23,444 bases of DNA. Origin: CAZSMK01 sp964608095 (GTDB lineage: Bacteria; Sumerlaeota; Sumerlaeia; MWCT01; JAGHBZ01). The notes beneath the pieces were generated by a model. That model made no database searches. It was not told the DNA's origin and worked only from the letters and a program-made list of their open reading frames with translations. The stretch covers positions 1 through 23,444 of the forward strand of contig CAZSMK010000104.1 in assembly GCA_964608095.1 (NCBI GenBank). Reading direction: 5' to 3'. This document shows positions 1 through 8,442 of the stretch, one piece after another. Position 1 is the stretch's first letter. Each line of letters starts with the position of its first letter. Made by a program: the position numbers and the translations under genes.

Positions 1-90
1 CAAAAATCATTCGTGAGCCCGCATACGTTGAATGTATTAGTTTTTTTTTCTTTTACACATAAACTTTCGATATTATCAAAATCTATCTTT

Positions 91-167
91 AACGCAGAGT
101 TTTTTATACTCTGCATGTTGTTCTCTCTGCGATCTTTGCGCGCCGTTCTCTCTGCTAATTCTGCGTT
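91..167. repeat. Degenerate CTCTGC / GCAGAG repeat cluster
   Basis: This non-coding stretch holds several copies of CTCTGC or TCTGCG (about 109, 125, 150 and 160) and the inverse GCAGAG at 94-99. GCAGAG (94-99) and CTCTGC (109-114) can form a 6-bp hairpin with a 9-nt loop. AACGCAGA (91-98) and TCTGCGTT (160-167) are perfect 8-bp inverted ends of the cluster. I have the impression that similar GCAGAG-rich intergenic sequence occurs in many environmental genomes, but I cannot confirm this here. No gene is visible in it. Confidence 0.4.
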
Positions 168-288
168 GAAGTAGTATAAAGAAAAATGCTCATGACGCAC
201 CGGATTTTCACTTATCCCCACTAATTTCTTTAACAACGAATTATACGGATTACACGAATAAAGAATTTTCTCATATCCTTTTTCAAGA

Positions 289-521
289 TTACTCGCACTC
301 GCACTCAGGCTCGAGAATATTCGAGCCGGCACTCACAATCGCTATTCGAGTAAAAAGAGATATAGCAGTTATTGTAAGAAAACAAAAAACGATATTTTTC
401 GACCGCGACCCCGAGTGCGGGTACGAGTGAGAGAACGAAAAAAATATAGCACTCGCAATCGATACTCGAAAGAGAGAACGGCTGACACACTTAAAAGATA
501 AAAACGACATTTTCGATTGCG
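289..521. repeat. Degenerate CTCGCACTC-type repeat cluster with hairpin
   Basis: The stretch is built from variants of CTCGCACTC and its complement. Examples are the tandem ACTCGC copies at 290-306, the inverted CGAGTGCG/CGAGTGAG at 412-431, and a 22-bp direct repeat (329-350 and 449-470) matching at 18 of 22 positions. GGCTCGA (308-314) and TCGAGCC (321-327) form a hairpin with a 6-nt loop. CGCAATCG (454-461) has an inverted copy CGATTGCG at 514-521. Short open frames cross it on the minus strand, but they are Ser/Phe/Ile-rich low-complexity translations with no start context, so I regard it as non-coding. Confidence 0.5.
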
Positions 522-603
522 ATACCGGGTCCGACTAAAAGTACCGTTTTACGCCATTCTAAAGCGCATACAGGTCTGTGCTAACAACATAATACGAACA
601 GTG

Positions 604-636
604 AAAAGTAAAAGCCTGACCCCGAATTATTCAGGC
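604..636 (-). terminator. Candidate intrinsic terminator of galK
   Basis: Read on the minus strand, GCCTGA (636-631) pairs with TCAGGC (619-614) around an 11-nt loop. The T-rich run TTTTACTTTT (613-604) follows directly. The hairpin overlaps the galK stop codon, which is unusual but occurs. The stem is only 6 bp and the loop is long, so termination strength is uncertain. Confidence 0.45.
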
Positions 637-1770
637 AATCTTGATAACCGAGGCGCCATCGGAGGCTTGACAGATATAAATATCGGGATTTATCTCTGTT
701 TTTTCGAAGTAAGCGTGGGAGACGGATTGTACGAAGTCATCCGCCATGTTGGCTTTAATGAGCGCGACGGCGCATCCGCCGAAACCCGCACCCGTCATTC
801 GCGCACCATAGCACCCCGGTGATGAAACCGCAGACTCAACCATTGCGTCCAGTTCCGGTGACGAAACTTCAAAATCGTCACGTAGACTTCGATGACTCTC
901 ATTCATGAGCCGGCCGAACGTTTCAGCATCCCCTCCTCTGAAACTCTGTACAGCCTTCTGAACCCTCTCATTTTCGGTAATCACATGTCGGGCGCGGCGT
1001 CGAACCACCGCATCGAGCTCGTCTTCATGTTCCATAAATCTCTCCAACGTTACATCGCGTAAATGGGTAACCTTAAAAAATTCCGCTGCTTCTTCGCACT
1101 CGAGGCGGCGTGTGTTGTAAGTCGAGCTCCCCAGGCTTCGGCGAACACCGGTATCCAGGACTACGACTTGTGCCTCCGGCGGCAGGGATATCGGGTCATA
1201 GTGAAGGGAACGACAATCGATGAGAAGAGCATGACCCTCTTTGCCAGCTACGGAAATCAGCTGATCCATTATTCCACAGTTTACGCCCACCCATTGATTC
1301 TCCGCTCTCTGTCCCAACAATGCCATTTCGGTCTTTGTCATTTGTATATGCATTAAGGACGAGAAAGCCGTCATAACCGCCATCTCAAGCGCTGCCGATG
1401 AGGAAAGGCCCGCACCGATCGGGATATCGCCACTGAGCACTCCTTTCCAACCCTTTAACCTGTATCCTTCTTCCTGCAAGAGATGTGCAACCCCTTTTAT
1501 ATATTCCACCCAACTATGATTTTCTTTCTGTATAGCGCCCAATCTAAAAGAAGCGCTATCGCCATAGTCCACTGAATGAATCTTGACCTCGTCGTCTTTG
1601 CCGGCTTTCAGGGCTATCCAGATTGCACGGTCTATCGCCATAGGAAAAACAAATCCATCGTTGTAATCCGTATGTTCGCCGATAAGGTTTACCCTACCTG
1701 GTGCACGTATTATAAGGTCGGGATCGATACCATAATGCTTCTTAAAAATTGTTGATAATTTCTGTAGCAT
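631..1770 (-). CDS. galK: Galactokinase
   Basis: Galactokinase phosphorylates alpha-D-galactose at C1 with ATP, the first committed step of the Leloir pathway, in the cytoplasm. The 379-residue product has the usual family length and all three GHMP motifs: the galactokinase signature RAPGRVNLIGEHTDY (residues 22-36), the ATP-binding loop GAGLSSSA (119-126) and the C-terminal glycine motif GARMTGAGFGG (322-332). Asp169 in GIMDQL matches the catalytic base. I prefer the ATG at 1770. A TTG two codons upstream (1776) is in frame, but neither start has a strong ribosome binding site. No galT or galE is visible nearby, so the gene stands alone. It diverges from the MFS carrier across about 200 bp. 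Confidence 0.97.
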   Translation of the reverse strand: MLQKLSTIFKKHYGIDPDLIIRAPGRVNLIGEHTDYNDGFVFPMAIDRAIWIALKAGKDDEVKIHSVDYGDSASFRLGAIQKENHSWVEYIKGVAHLLQEEGYRLKGWKGVLSGDIPIGAGLSSSAALEMAVMTAFSSLMHIQMTKTEMALLGQRAENQWVGVNCGIMDQLISVAGKEGHALLIDCRSLHYDPISLPPEAQVVVLDTGVRRSLGSSTYNTRRLECEEAAEFFKVTHLRDVTLERFMEHEDELDAVVRRRARHVITENERVQKAVQSFRGGDAETFGRLMNESHRSLRDDFEVSSPELDAMVESAVSSPGCYGARMTGAGFGGCAVALIKANMADDFVQSVSHAYFEKTEINPDIYICQASDGASVIKIA

Positions 1771-1973
1771 AAGCAAGCACCAGACTATATTTGTCGACGC
1801 ATAAATTCCATTAAAATTGTATTCGCAAAACAGGGGAAATAGTCAACTTCATTATACTTCACCGATGGCATTAAGAATAATGGGCATTGCGATTGCGTGC
1901 AATCAAGGGTTATGTCGTTCAGCTCGAACGATATCTCTCTCGGAAAAGATAGTTCTGGTTCTTTCCACACCTC
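1771..1973. promoter_or_regulatory. Divergent galK / MFS intergenic region with palindrome
   Basis: This 203-bp region separates the divergent galK and MFS genes and must hold both promoters. It contains a perfect 14-bp dyad, GATTGC-GT-GCAATC (1891-1904), and a smaller one, CGTTC-N5-GAACG (1916-1930). Either could be an operator, perhaps for a sugar-responsive regulator, but no regulator gene is adjacent and I see no clear -35/-10 pair. Confidence 0.3.
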
Positions 1974-3194
1974 ATGTTATATATTCGGCTCACTTTGAGT
2001 AGGGTCAAGCAATTGCAAACAATTCAAGAAAAACGACCGGCATATAGATTTGTCATACTGGTCGCTGCGGTTTGTATCCAGATATGTCTCGGCGCGACCT
2101 ACTCGTGGTCTATATTCGTTGAACCATTGAGGGAATTACTGCAAAAAGGACAAGCAGCATTGCAAATTCCTTTTTCTGTCTTCTATCATTTTTTCCCCCT
2201 GACCATGATCTTCTCGGGATTTATTCTTGCCGGGCTCGGGTTGAGAGTGACTCTTACCGCAGGCATTTTATTGTTTGCAACCGGATGGATTACGGCAGGT
2301 TCGTTCGGCACGTCGGTCAGCATAATTACCCTGGGTATCGGCATAATAGCAGGAGTGGGCGCGGGGCTTGCCTACCTCATCCCCATAAAGGTTTGTATGC
2401 AATGGTTTCCGCGTCATAAAGGGCTTGCAACAGGTGTTGCGGTCGCGGGTTTCGGCGGCGGCGCTGCCCTACTCTCGCAAGCGGGTAGATACATGATGGA
2501 AAATCTCGACCTTTCTCCCCTATCCGTGATGTTGAGGTTCGGAATCTTTTTCGCCCTTTCGGGAACTATCGCATCATTGCTTTTGAAATCGCCACCCGGA
2601 GTTGAACAACAAAAAGTAGCGCCCCTAAATCTTTTAAGTGTTATTACGCAGAAACGTTTTATTCTGCTCTATGCCGGGATGTTCGCGGGCCTTGCAGGAG
2701 GATTCGCCGTTATCGCAAATTTGAAGCAGATTAATCCCCATGCAACACCCCTCACAGGCGCAACGGGTATCTCCTTGTTTGCCATCTTTAACGCGGTGGG
2801 AAGAATCGTATGGGGCGCGCTGCACGACCGCGCGCAAAAAGGCACACACATTATTTTTGCCAACTTGATATCACAGGCAGTGTTGCTCATCTTCGCATCA
2901 GTACTGGCACATCGCGACGGTTCGTTTTATCTCTTCTCAGCAATTGCGGGCTTCAATTACGGCGGAGTCCTTGTCATCTATGCCGCCGAGGTAGGTAAAC
3001 ATTGGGGAGCGGAAAGGGTTCCCGTAATTTATGGATGGATTTTTTCTTCTAATATCCCCGGCTCGCTTTCACCCATTTTTGCCGGCTTCTTCTTTGATAC
3101 CTTTAATTCCTTTACCCCTGCATTTATCGTAATAGGGGCTTTCATGATAGCGACGGCGTTTGTGCTCAAAAAACACTATCCTGCGGTGAGTTAA
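1974..3194 (+). CDS. MFS transporter, oxalate/formate antiporter (OFA) family-like
   Basis: This is an inner-membrane carrier of 406 residues with about twelve hydrophobic helices, the normal major facilitator size. The N-terminal segment LGATYSWSIFVEPL (TM1), the loop WFPRHKGLATGVAVAGFGGGA after TM4 and a late helix near IFSSNIPGSLSPIFAGFFFD fit the OFA branch (monocarboxylate, oxalate/formate type) rather than sugar porters. The substrate cannot be read from sequence. The ATG at 1974 has no obvious Shine-Dalgarno. A TTG at 2013, preceded by GAGTAGGG at 8-nt spacing, would give a shorter N-terminus closer to the family norm and may be the true start. The gene converges on the mannosidase with only 18 bp between stops. 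Confidence 0.92.
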   Translation: MLYIRLTLSRVKQLQTIQEKRPAYRFVILVAAVCIQICLGATYSWSIFVEPLRELLQKGQAALQIPFSVFYHFFPLTMIFSGFILAGLGLRVTLTAGILLFATGWITAGSFGTSVSIITLGIGIIAGVGAGLAYLIPIKVCMQWFPRHKGLATGVAVAGFGGGAALLSQAGRYMMENLDLSPLSVMLRFGIFFALSGTIASLLLKSPPGVEQQKVAPLNLLSVITQKRFILLYAGMFAGLAGGFAVIANLKQINPHATPLTGATGISLFAIFNAVGRIVWGALHDRAQKGTHIIFANLISQAVLLIFASVLAHRDGSFYLFSAIAGFNYGGVLVIYAAEVGKHWGAERVPVIYGWIFSSNIPGSLSPIFAGFFFDTFNSFTPAFIVIGAFMIATAFVLKKHYPAVS

Positions 3195-3212
3195 CGACAG
3201 GCAATGCGTCGC

Positions 3213-6200
3213 TCATTTCGTGAACAGATTTTGAGGTTCCAGGGGGACATCGCCGAACTTGTCGGTTCTACAACCCACTTCGAGAAAAAAATCACCCTTG
3301 TGCTGAAAATAGAGTAGAGTGATAGGATGAAAGCCTGCTTTAAGTGCGATGGTGCCATATTGGGCATCGGGACCATGAAGTCCGTCGTTATTCACCACTT
3401 CTTCACCCGCGACGTAAAAGCGGCTTCCATCGTCGGATTTGGTATAAAATACATAAACGGCATCCTCGGGAATCCTTATATAACCTGTATATTTGAACCC
3501 GAAATCCTCATCCCGCAGTCTTGAATCAAGAGAAACGTTGTCCATCCTGCCGGATTTCGAAGGTGTCAACGATTGAAAATCAGGTAAGATATCCCAGGGG
3601 CCTTCGTAATAAATGTACTCAAGACCGGGTTTTAAGCCATCCACGTCATGTGGTTTGAGAGGTATCAGTTTTTCAAATTTCACACGGCTTACAGCGCCAT
3701 GTTCTCCATTCGTCAAAAAAGCCCGAGCGCTAATTGTGGCGTTATCGGAAATTTTTAAGGGCGCCCTGTAGAGTTCTGACGTGGTCGAAGGACTGACGCT
3801 GTTTAGCGTATAGCGGATTTCAGCATCAGGATGACCGCACGAAAGGGGGACTTCGATAGACTCAAGAAAAAATCGAGTCGGCGTTTTTACAAGCACCGAT
3901 AAATTAGAGAGTTGATCGAATAGCGGCTGTGCAGGGACTGTCAGGGCATTCGCGTTATCGGCAGCAGTTAGAGCAAATAGTTTAATGCGTTCGTCTTTGG
4001 GCAGTGTTAAGGTTGAGGGGGATTTGCTGATAGGGATGGCGTACATAAACAGGTAACAATATGAATATGGATCGAAAGCCCCGTCTTTTTCGTGCAGGTG
4101 CGTACCTATCCATGCAATCGAGACATTTTTCCAATACGGCGGCTCTATCATTGTAGGATCATCTGTAAAGGTTCCTCCCGTTAATCTGTTATTCCATTGC
4201 CCGATATTTTCATGATAGTCATGAATGGTGATTTTCGTTTCTTTTCCATTGACATGGAAGCTTCCCGTTGTATCCCCGTCGATTGAATTAGCAAGAAAAT
4301 AGATATGGCTGAAATCTCCCTCGGGAATAGATATGGTCTGTCCCTTACAGGTGAGTACGTTGTTTTCTTTATCGCCGGTGTTCGGTAGCTCGAAGACAAT
4401 GTCGTTAACCGTCAGTTCGCCCGGTAAAAGTTCCCCAGGAAGGAGATGTCCTTTACCGTCGAAATCATATTCTACGGCGGTATTATGCGGGCTGAACGCA
4501 CGTGTATCAAATTGTAGTGGAACAACTTTACATATAGGAAATTTATCTCCGTCATCTCTTCTCTTCAATCGCACTGCAAACGCGCGGGGCTTATAAGGTT
4601 CCATATCAAACACAAGCACACCGCTCTTTACTGTTGCCTTACCAATCGTTTCCTCAACGCCGTTGACTTCCCGTGCTTGTATGATCTCACCTGCTATATG
4701 AAGCGAGATATTTTTTGCAGGCTTTCCGCTAAGCTCGTGAAATCGAACGATAATTTCATCCGTATCTTCCGTCTTTTTAAGCGCCTTGACTGCCACCTGC
4801 TCCGATGAAACCTGCAGGAAAGAAAACTTCTTGCCAAGATGTCCACTATGCTGCGTTGTTTGAAAAGCAATCAAGGGTTGGTTGAGTCGAGCCGCCTGCC
4901 AGCTAACATCGCTATCCTGCCAGCCGCCCTTATGCGCATACATGCCATACTTGACCCTGTGGTGACCGATATCCATACTTGATTGGTCGGCGTATGAACC
5001 CGCACGCGGTGTATGTATGAGCGTAAGACGAAGCATATTATCCCTCGGTTTATCCCAGCCATACTTGCAATCGTTGAGTATACTTATTCCATAGCCGGTG
5101 TCGTTGCAGGTAACATCCGCCCATTGTTGGGCGGGAACTTCGTAGAGTTCAGGGTTATTTCTCCCACGCTGAATTGTTCCCAGTCCCAGATCATAGGTAG
5201 CCATCGAATTCGAAACCGCCAGGGGAAATGCAACTTTCAGCAGCGTTTCTTTTGTATTCCAATAGATTTCGTTATCGAACTCGATACGGTCTTTTGCCGC
5301 GCCGGTATAAAGAATTATTCGCTGAATGAAGGTCGAATCATCTGCGTCGCGGCTGATTTCAAGAACCGCACGGGCAGGTCCTTCTTCAACAACATTGATA
5401 CGCGCCGGAGCAGCGACATATCCTCGAGGCTCACGTGCAACGGTTTCATAAAGAATCTCCCATGCGGGAAAGGTCGGAGATAAATTGTCAAGGAGTTGAA
5501 ACCTTATCGGCTCTTGTAAAACTTCACTATTTTCCTCTTTGTCGAATATTCCCGCCACGTCACCGTTTTCATCAACGGTTAGCCGATAACGTTCATTCTC
5601 TATAGTGCGGGAAGAGACCTTTAATGAGGAACGCAATAAGCAGGGTTTGCTCGAAGGCCGTACCTCATAGACACAAAAGCCTGATGAGGGCACTCGGGCG
5701 ATGAAAACCAGCTCGATGCCATCCGGTGTCCTGCAGATGATTTGAGACGGTCTTTCCCTTCCCTCATCGTCATAGACTTTTACAAAGCGGGGAACAGGAG
5801 ATGGAAACTTTACCGTAGCCAGTACCGCATCCTCTCGTTCGATTGAAAGCGGATTAAAAACAATGAGGGGTACTCCCCTGACCTGTGTATCCAGCTCACG
5901 AGCGACACCACCGACAGCGTGTTGAAGTATTGACGAGAATTGTCCGAGTGAAATCAACTCATCGTTCCATGAGAACATATACGCTTCGGGAATACTGGTA
6001 CCGGTAAGATCGTCATGGAACTGGTGCCAGAGAAACCGAATCCAGGCTTGCCTGAATGCATCATCCGGATATACAGCGGTTTGTAACCAATCAGCCATAA
6101 CCGCCGCAGACTCTGCCGCGTGTGCAAGAAGTTCGTTCTTTCTGTTCCAGCGTTTCATTGCAGCCTGAGCCGTATAGCATCCTGTGGCGTGGGTGGTTAA

Positions 6201-7115
6201 TAACAGCTCTCCCTCATATTTTTCAAGATGTTCAAAATCTTCGGATTCGAGATCTTTGAAGAGTTGATCCGCCGCAGCGTTTTTGACGCGTAGTTTGCCC
6301 TCCTTGTTTTGTGTCGCCTGCTCGATAAAAGCGACTGATTGCTCATCGGGCCCTCCTCCTATGTCGCCGGTGCCGAAATATTCATACCCGACAGGTATGC
6401 CGCCTTGTTTTTGTTTCTCTTCAAGACGCCCTGCGCGGTCTTCATCCATGGATATATCCCTGTCCAACTGTGCGGTATAAACGCCGGGCTTCAATGCAGC
6501 AACTATCTCCGAACCATCCACCCCTTTCCAGATTCCAATATCGAAAGGTATCTCAACGGCAGAGCCCCAGGTCAATTTTTGAGTTGAAAAACCCTTGAGA
6601 CCGCAATGCACTGCAATAGAAGGCAATGCGAATCCGAAACCAAAACAATCCGGCAGGAATATGTCGCAGCTGGTTTTCCCAAACTCTCGCTTGAAAAACC
6701 CGTTGCCGTACAGTGCATGCCTGATCAAGGACTCAGGAGATGGAATATTGGTATCCACTGCATCGACCCAGCTCCCGCACACTCTCCACCTGCCTTTTGC
6801 TATATACTCTTTCAACTTTTCGTATTCTTCGGGGTAGTATTCCTTTATCAGCATGTAACGAAACGCCCCCTCGAAGCTGAAGACGTAATGCGGGTACTTC
6901 TCGAAAAAGGCGAAATTCGTCTTCAAGGTATCGGGAATATAGGTATTGATCGTCTTCTGAATAGTCCATCGCCATTGCGTATCGAGATGTGCCGTAGCAA
7001 CAACGTATACTACCTTTTCATTGCACAAATCAGGATTCATGTTTTCAGTCCATCCGTTAAGAGTAAGTGCACTTAAAACTGAAATGATTATCATGCTATA
7101 AAGATTTTTATGCAT
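3213..7115 (-). CDS. Secreted GH38 alpha-mannosidase with C-terminal chitobiase-like and PA14 domains
   Basis: The 1300-residue product is predicted to cleave alpha-mannosides outside the cytoplasm. The N-terminus (about residues 1-23) is a hydrophobic signal peptide. The GH38 catalytic domain follows, with the zinc motif HLD plus Trp (H43, D45, W48), the likely nucleophile D156 in LPDCFGFGF, and the second metal motif HQFHDDLTGTS (about 364-373). Middle-domain and beta-sandwich regions typical of GH38 extend to about residue 850. Residues about 1087-1155 resemble the Ig-like chitobiase/beta-hexosaminidase C-terminal domain, and about 1164-1283 is a PA14 domain (YTKSDDGSRFYVAG, then a GFHPITLLYF motif). 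PA14 domains often bind glycans. Many bacterial GH38 enzymes are shorter, so the C-terminal extension is notable. Start: ATG at 7115, with a weak AAGG upstream. The hemerythrin and pseudopilin-like genes lie upstream on the same strand. Confidence 0.93.
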   Translation of the reverse strand: MHKNLYSMIIISVLSALTLNGWTENMNPDLCNEKVVYVVATAHLDTQWRWTIQKTINTYIPDTLKTNFAFFEKYPHYVFSFEGAFRYMLIKEYYPEEYEKLKEYIAKGRWRVCGSWVDAVDTNIPSPESLIRHALYGNGFFKREFGKTSCDIFLPDCFGFGFALPSIAVHCGLKGFSTQKLTWGSAVEIPFDIGIWKGVDGSEIVAALKPGVYTAQLDRDISMDEDRAGRLEEKQKQGGIPVGYEYFGTGDIGGGPDEQSVAFIEQATQNKEGKLRVKNAAADQLFKDLESEDFEHLEKYEGELLLTTHATGCYTAQAAMKRWNRKNELLAHAAESAAVMADWLQTAVYPDDAFRQAWIRFLWHQFHDDLTGTSIPEAYMFSWNDELISLGQFSSILQHAVGGVARELDTQVRGVPLIVFNPLSIEREDAVLATVKFPSPVPRFVKVYDDEGRERPSQIICRTPDGIELVFIARVPSSGFCVYEVRPSSKPCLLRSSLKVSSRTIENERYRLTVDENGDVAGIFDKEENSEVLQEPIRFQLLDNLSPTFPAWEILYETVAREPRGYVAAPARINVVEEGPARAVLEISRDADDSTFIQRIILYTGAAKDRIEFDNEIYWNTKETLLKVAFPLAVSNSMATYDLGLGTIQRGRNNPELYEVPAQQWADVTCNDTGYGISILNDCKYGWDKPRDNMLRLTLIHTPRAGSYADQSSMDIGHHRVKYGMYAHKGGWQDSDVSWQAARLNQPLIAFQTTQHSGHLGKKFSFLQVSSEQVAVKALKKTEDTDEIIVRFHELSGKPAKNISLHIAGEIIQAREVNGVEETIGKATVKSGVLVFDMEPYKPRAFAVRLKRRDDGDKFPICKVVPLQFDTRAFSPHNTAVEYDFDGKGHLLPGELLPGELTVNDIVFELPNTGDKENNVLTCKGQTISIPEGDFSHIYFLANSIDGDTTGSFHVNGKETKITIHDYHENIGQWNNRLTGGTFTDDPTMIEPPYWKNVSIAWIGTHLHEKDGAFDPYSYCYLFMYAIPISKSPSTLTLPKDERIKLFALTAADNANALTVPAQPLFDQLSNLSVLVKTPTRFFLESIEVPLSCGHPDAEIRYTLNSVSPSTTSELYRAPLKISDNATISARAFLTNGEHGAVSRVKFEKLIPLKPHDVDGLKPGLEYIYYEGPWDILPDFQSLTPSKSGRMDNVSLDSRLRDEDFGFKYTGYIRIPEDAVYVFYTKSDDGSRFYVAGEEVVNNDGLHGPDAQYGTIALKAGFHPITLLYFQHKGDFFLEVGCRTDKFGDVPLEPQNLFTK

Positions 7116-7190
7116 GTTGCCCTTATTGAGAAACAGAAAAGATGATATGGATATCTGGATGCGCGGTGCAATTGAAAGTTTCTTAAACGT

Positions 7191-7730
7191 TTATTTTCTT
7201 TTCTCAAGGGATTCAACAACGGAGGTATATTTTTCATGAATCATCTTCCGGTCGAATTCCCAGTACTCCTCGAGCATGGCTTGTTGTTCTTCTTCTGATA
7301 AATATTTCATCGCTTCGGGGAAAAAGACCTTATCCTCTTTTTCTATATGTTTTGGATAAAGCCCGACAAGTGTTTTCAGTTTTTCGCGTATCTCTTCGAT
7401 TGAAGATTCATCGCCTTTACGATATCGATCGTTTGCCTCGACAAGTTCTCCCGTAATCTTCCGTGAAAACTTATGCTCATCGATCAGCTCGTTCATGATA
7501 CGATTATCTTCATCGGAGATTTTTTTCTTCGCAAGGGTGCTGAAGAGGATATCTTCCTCCTTGCCATGGTGAGTGCGATCGGCATAGAAACGGATAAAAT
7601 CAACGGCAACATCGATAAAGAATGGATCAGCCTTCCCCGTATCCTCGATTCTTTTTAATTCTTTTTCGATTAAAGCAATCATACGCTCAATCAAGCGGTG
7701 CTCAATCATCAGTGGTCCTCGTGGTTGCAT
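7191..7730 (-). CDS. Hemerythrin HHE-domain protein
   Basis: This 179-residue, mostly helical cytoplasmic protein has the full spacing of hemerythrin-type di-iron ligands: H11, H55 and E59 (HHGKEE), H86 (EHKFSR), and H128 and E132 (HIEKED). Family members bind O2, sense redox state, or act in oxidative or nitrosative stress protection. Which of these applies cannot be told from sequence. The ATG at 7730 is chosen because CCTCCTTT on the plus strand (7738-7745) is a near-perfect Shine-Dalgarno at 7-nt spacing. An in-frame TTG at 7769 would add 13 residues encoded across that site and is unlikely. It lies 52 bp after the pseudopilin-like gene and 75 bp before the mannosidase, so co-transcription is possible. 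Confidence 0.9.
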   Translation of the reverse strand: MQPRGPLMIEHRLIERMIALIEKELKRIEDTGKADPFFIDVAVDFIRFYADRTHHGKEEDILFSTLAKKKISDEDNRIMNELIDEHKFSRKITGELVEANDRYRKGDESSIEEIREKLKTLVGLYPKHIEKEDKVFFPEAMKYLSEEEQQAMLEEYWEFDRKMIHEKYTSVVESLEKRK

Positions 7731-7737
7731 CTTTCTA

Positions 7738-7745
7738 CCTCCTTT
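7738..7745 (-). promoter_or_regulatory. Strong ribosome binding site (AAAGGAGG) fixing the hemerythrin start
   Basis: On the minus strand AAAGGAGG precedes ATG 7730 by 7 nt. It is one of the clearest Shine-Dalgarno sequences in the window, and it decides the start against the upstream TTG at 7769. Confidence 0.8.
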
Positions 7746-7782
7746 ACTCAAATTTATGATCCCTTTCAAACTCCCGTTATTT

Positions 7783-8442
7783 TCATCGATTACTTCCCGA
7801 AACCCAAATATCCCCGGTGCTTATCATTCCATTCGTGGGGTCATAGGTCAGGTTCAGGAGGGATTGTGTAAGGTTCCTTGCACTATGCACATCTCTTGTG
7901 GGTTCGATATCATAGTCCCGGTCAGGTCCCGCGCCATACACTATCCATTGTTTATCGCCTGCAAAATATCTATATGATTCATTCTTTGCAGAGCTAAAAG
8001 GATCGGTATAGACCTGATCGAGATAAGGAATAGGCGTGGTCAAAAGTGAGAAAACAGGAGGAACAGCGCGGTGTTGATTTTGATAATTTGTGAGGGCAAA
8101 TGAGATACTTCGGAGATCATCCTTTGTAATGCTATAATATTCTCGTACAGAAGAACCACGATAACTGGGCACGGCAATCGCCACCAGGATGAATATAATC
8201 ACACCAACGATAATTAGTTGAAAAAAGGTATTCAATCCGGGAGAAATTTTACGCCTTGCTTCCTCCGGTATTGTAAAATGTAGAATCGCTGTAAGGACAC
8301 CTGAAACAAGGGCAGCGAGACCGATAGTTCGCGTAACTTGCCAATCCTGGGGAGCCACCGAAAGCATGAGCCCAAGCAACCACAGGCATATCAATAACAC
8401 AGTAAGATATTTAGCCAGAATATAAAAAGAGCGTAAGAGCAT
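7783..8442 (-). CDS. Membrane protein with atypical type II secretion pseudopilin (GspG-like) domain
   Basis: The 219-residue protein has two N-terminal membrane helices (about 9-28 and 38-56) and then a third hydrophobic segment (73-92) ending in AIAVPSY, the end of a pilin N-terminal helix. A GspG-like C-terminal domain follows, with IVYGAGPD (167-174) and YDPTNG..STGD (200-211). Aligned on the conserved Pro, the prepilin peptidase site is lost: the residue before the cut is Leu70 rather than Gly, and position 5 is Gln75 rather than Glu. Processing and assembly as a normal pseudopilin is therefore unlikely. The ATG at 8442 has GGGGAG about 9 nt upstream. The same domain type recurs inside the giant protein starting at 16307. 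No gsp or pil genes are adjacent, and the function is unknown. Confidence 0.78.
   Translation of the reverse strand: MLLRSFYILAKYLTVLLICLWLLGLMLSVAPQDWQVTRTIGLAALVSGVLTAILHFTIPEEARRKISPGLNTFFQLIIVGVIIFILVAIAVPSYRGSSVREYYSITKDDLRSISFALTNYQNQHRAVPPVFSLLTTPIPYLDQVYTDPFSSAKNESYRYFAGDKQWIVYGAGPDRDYDIEPTRDVHSARNLTQSLLNLTYDPTNGMISTGDIWVSGSNR

Noticed and set aside
289..521. CRISPR array
   Set aside because: The repeats are degenerate, short and irregularly spaced, with both orientations mixed. There are no uniform spacers and no cas genes.
517..822. 101-codon plus-strand frame at the 3' end of galK
   Set aside because: It overlaps the conserved C-terminus of galactokinase in antisense and the repeat region. 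There is no ribosome binding site or recognisable domain.
3195..3212. Terminator between the convergent MFS and mannosidase genes
   Set aside because: Only 18 bp separate the stops, and I see no hairpin with a T run.
5013..5483. 156-codon plus-strand open frame opposite the mannosidase gene
   Set aside because: It lies wholly antisense to a well-supported GH38 coding region. It has no ribosome binding site and its translation is not recognisable. The same applies to 6606-7076.
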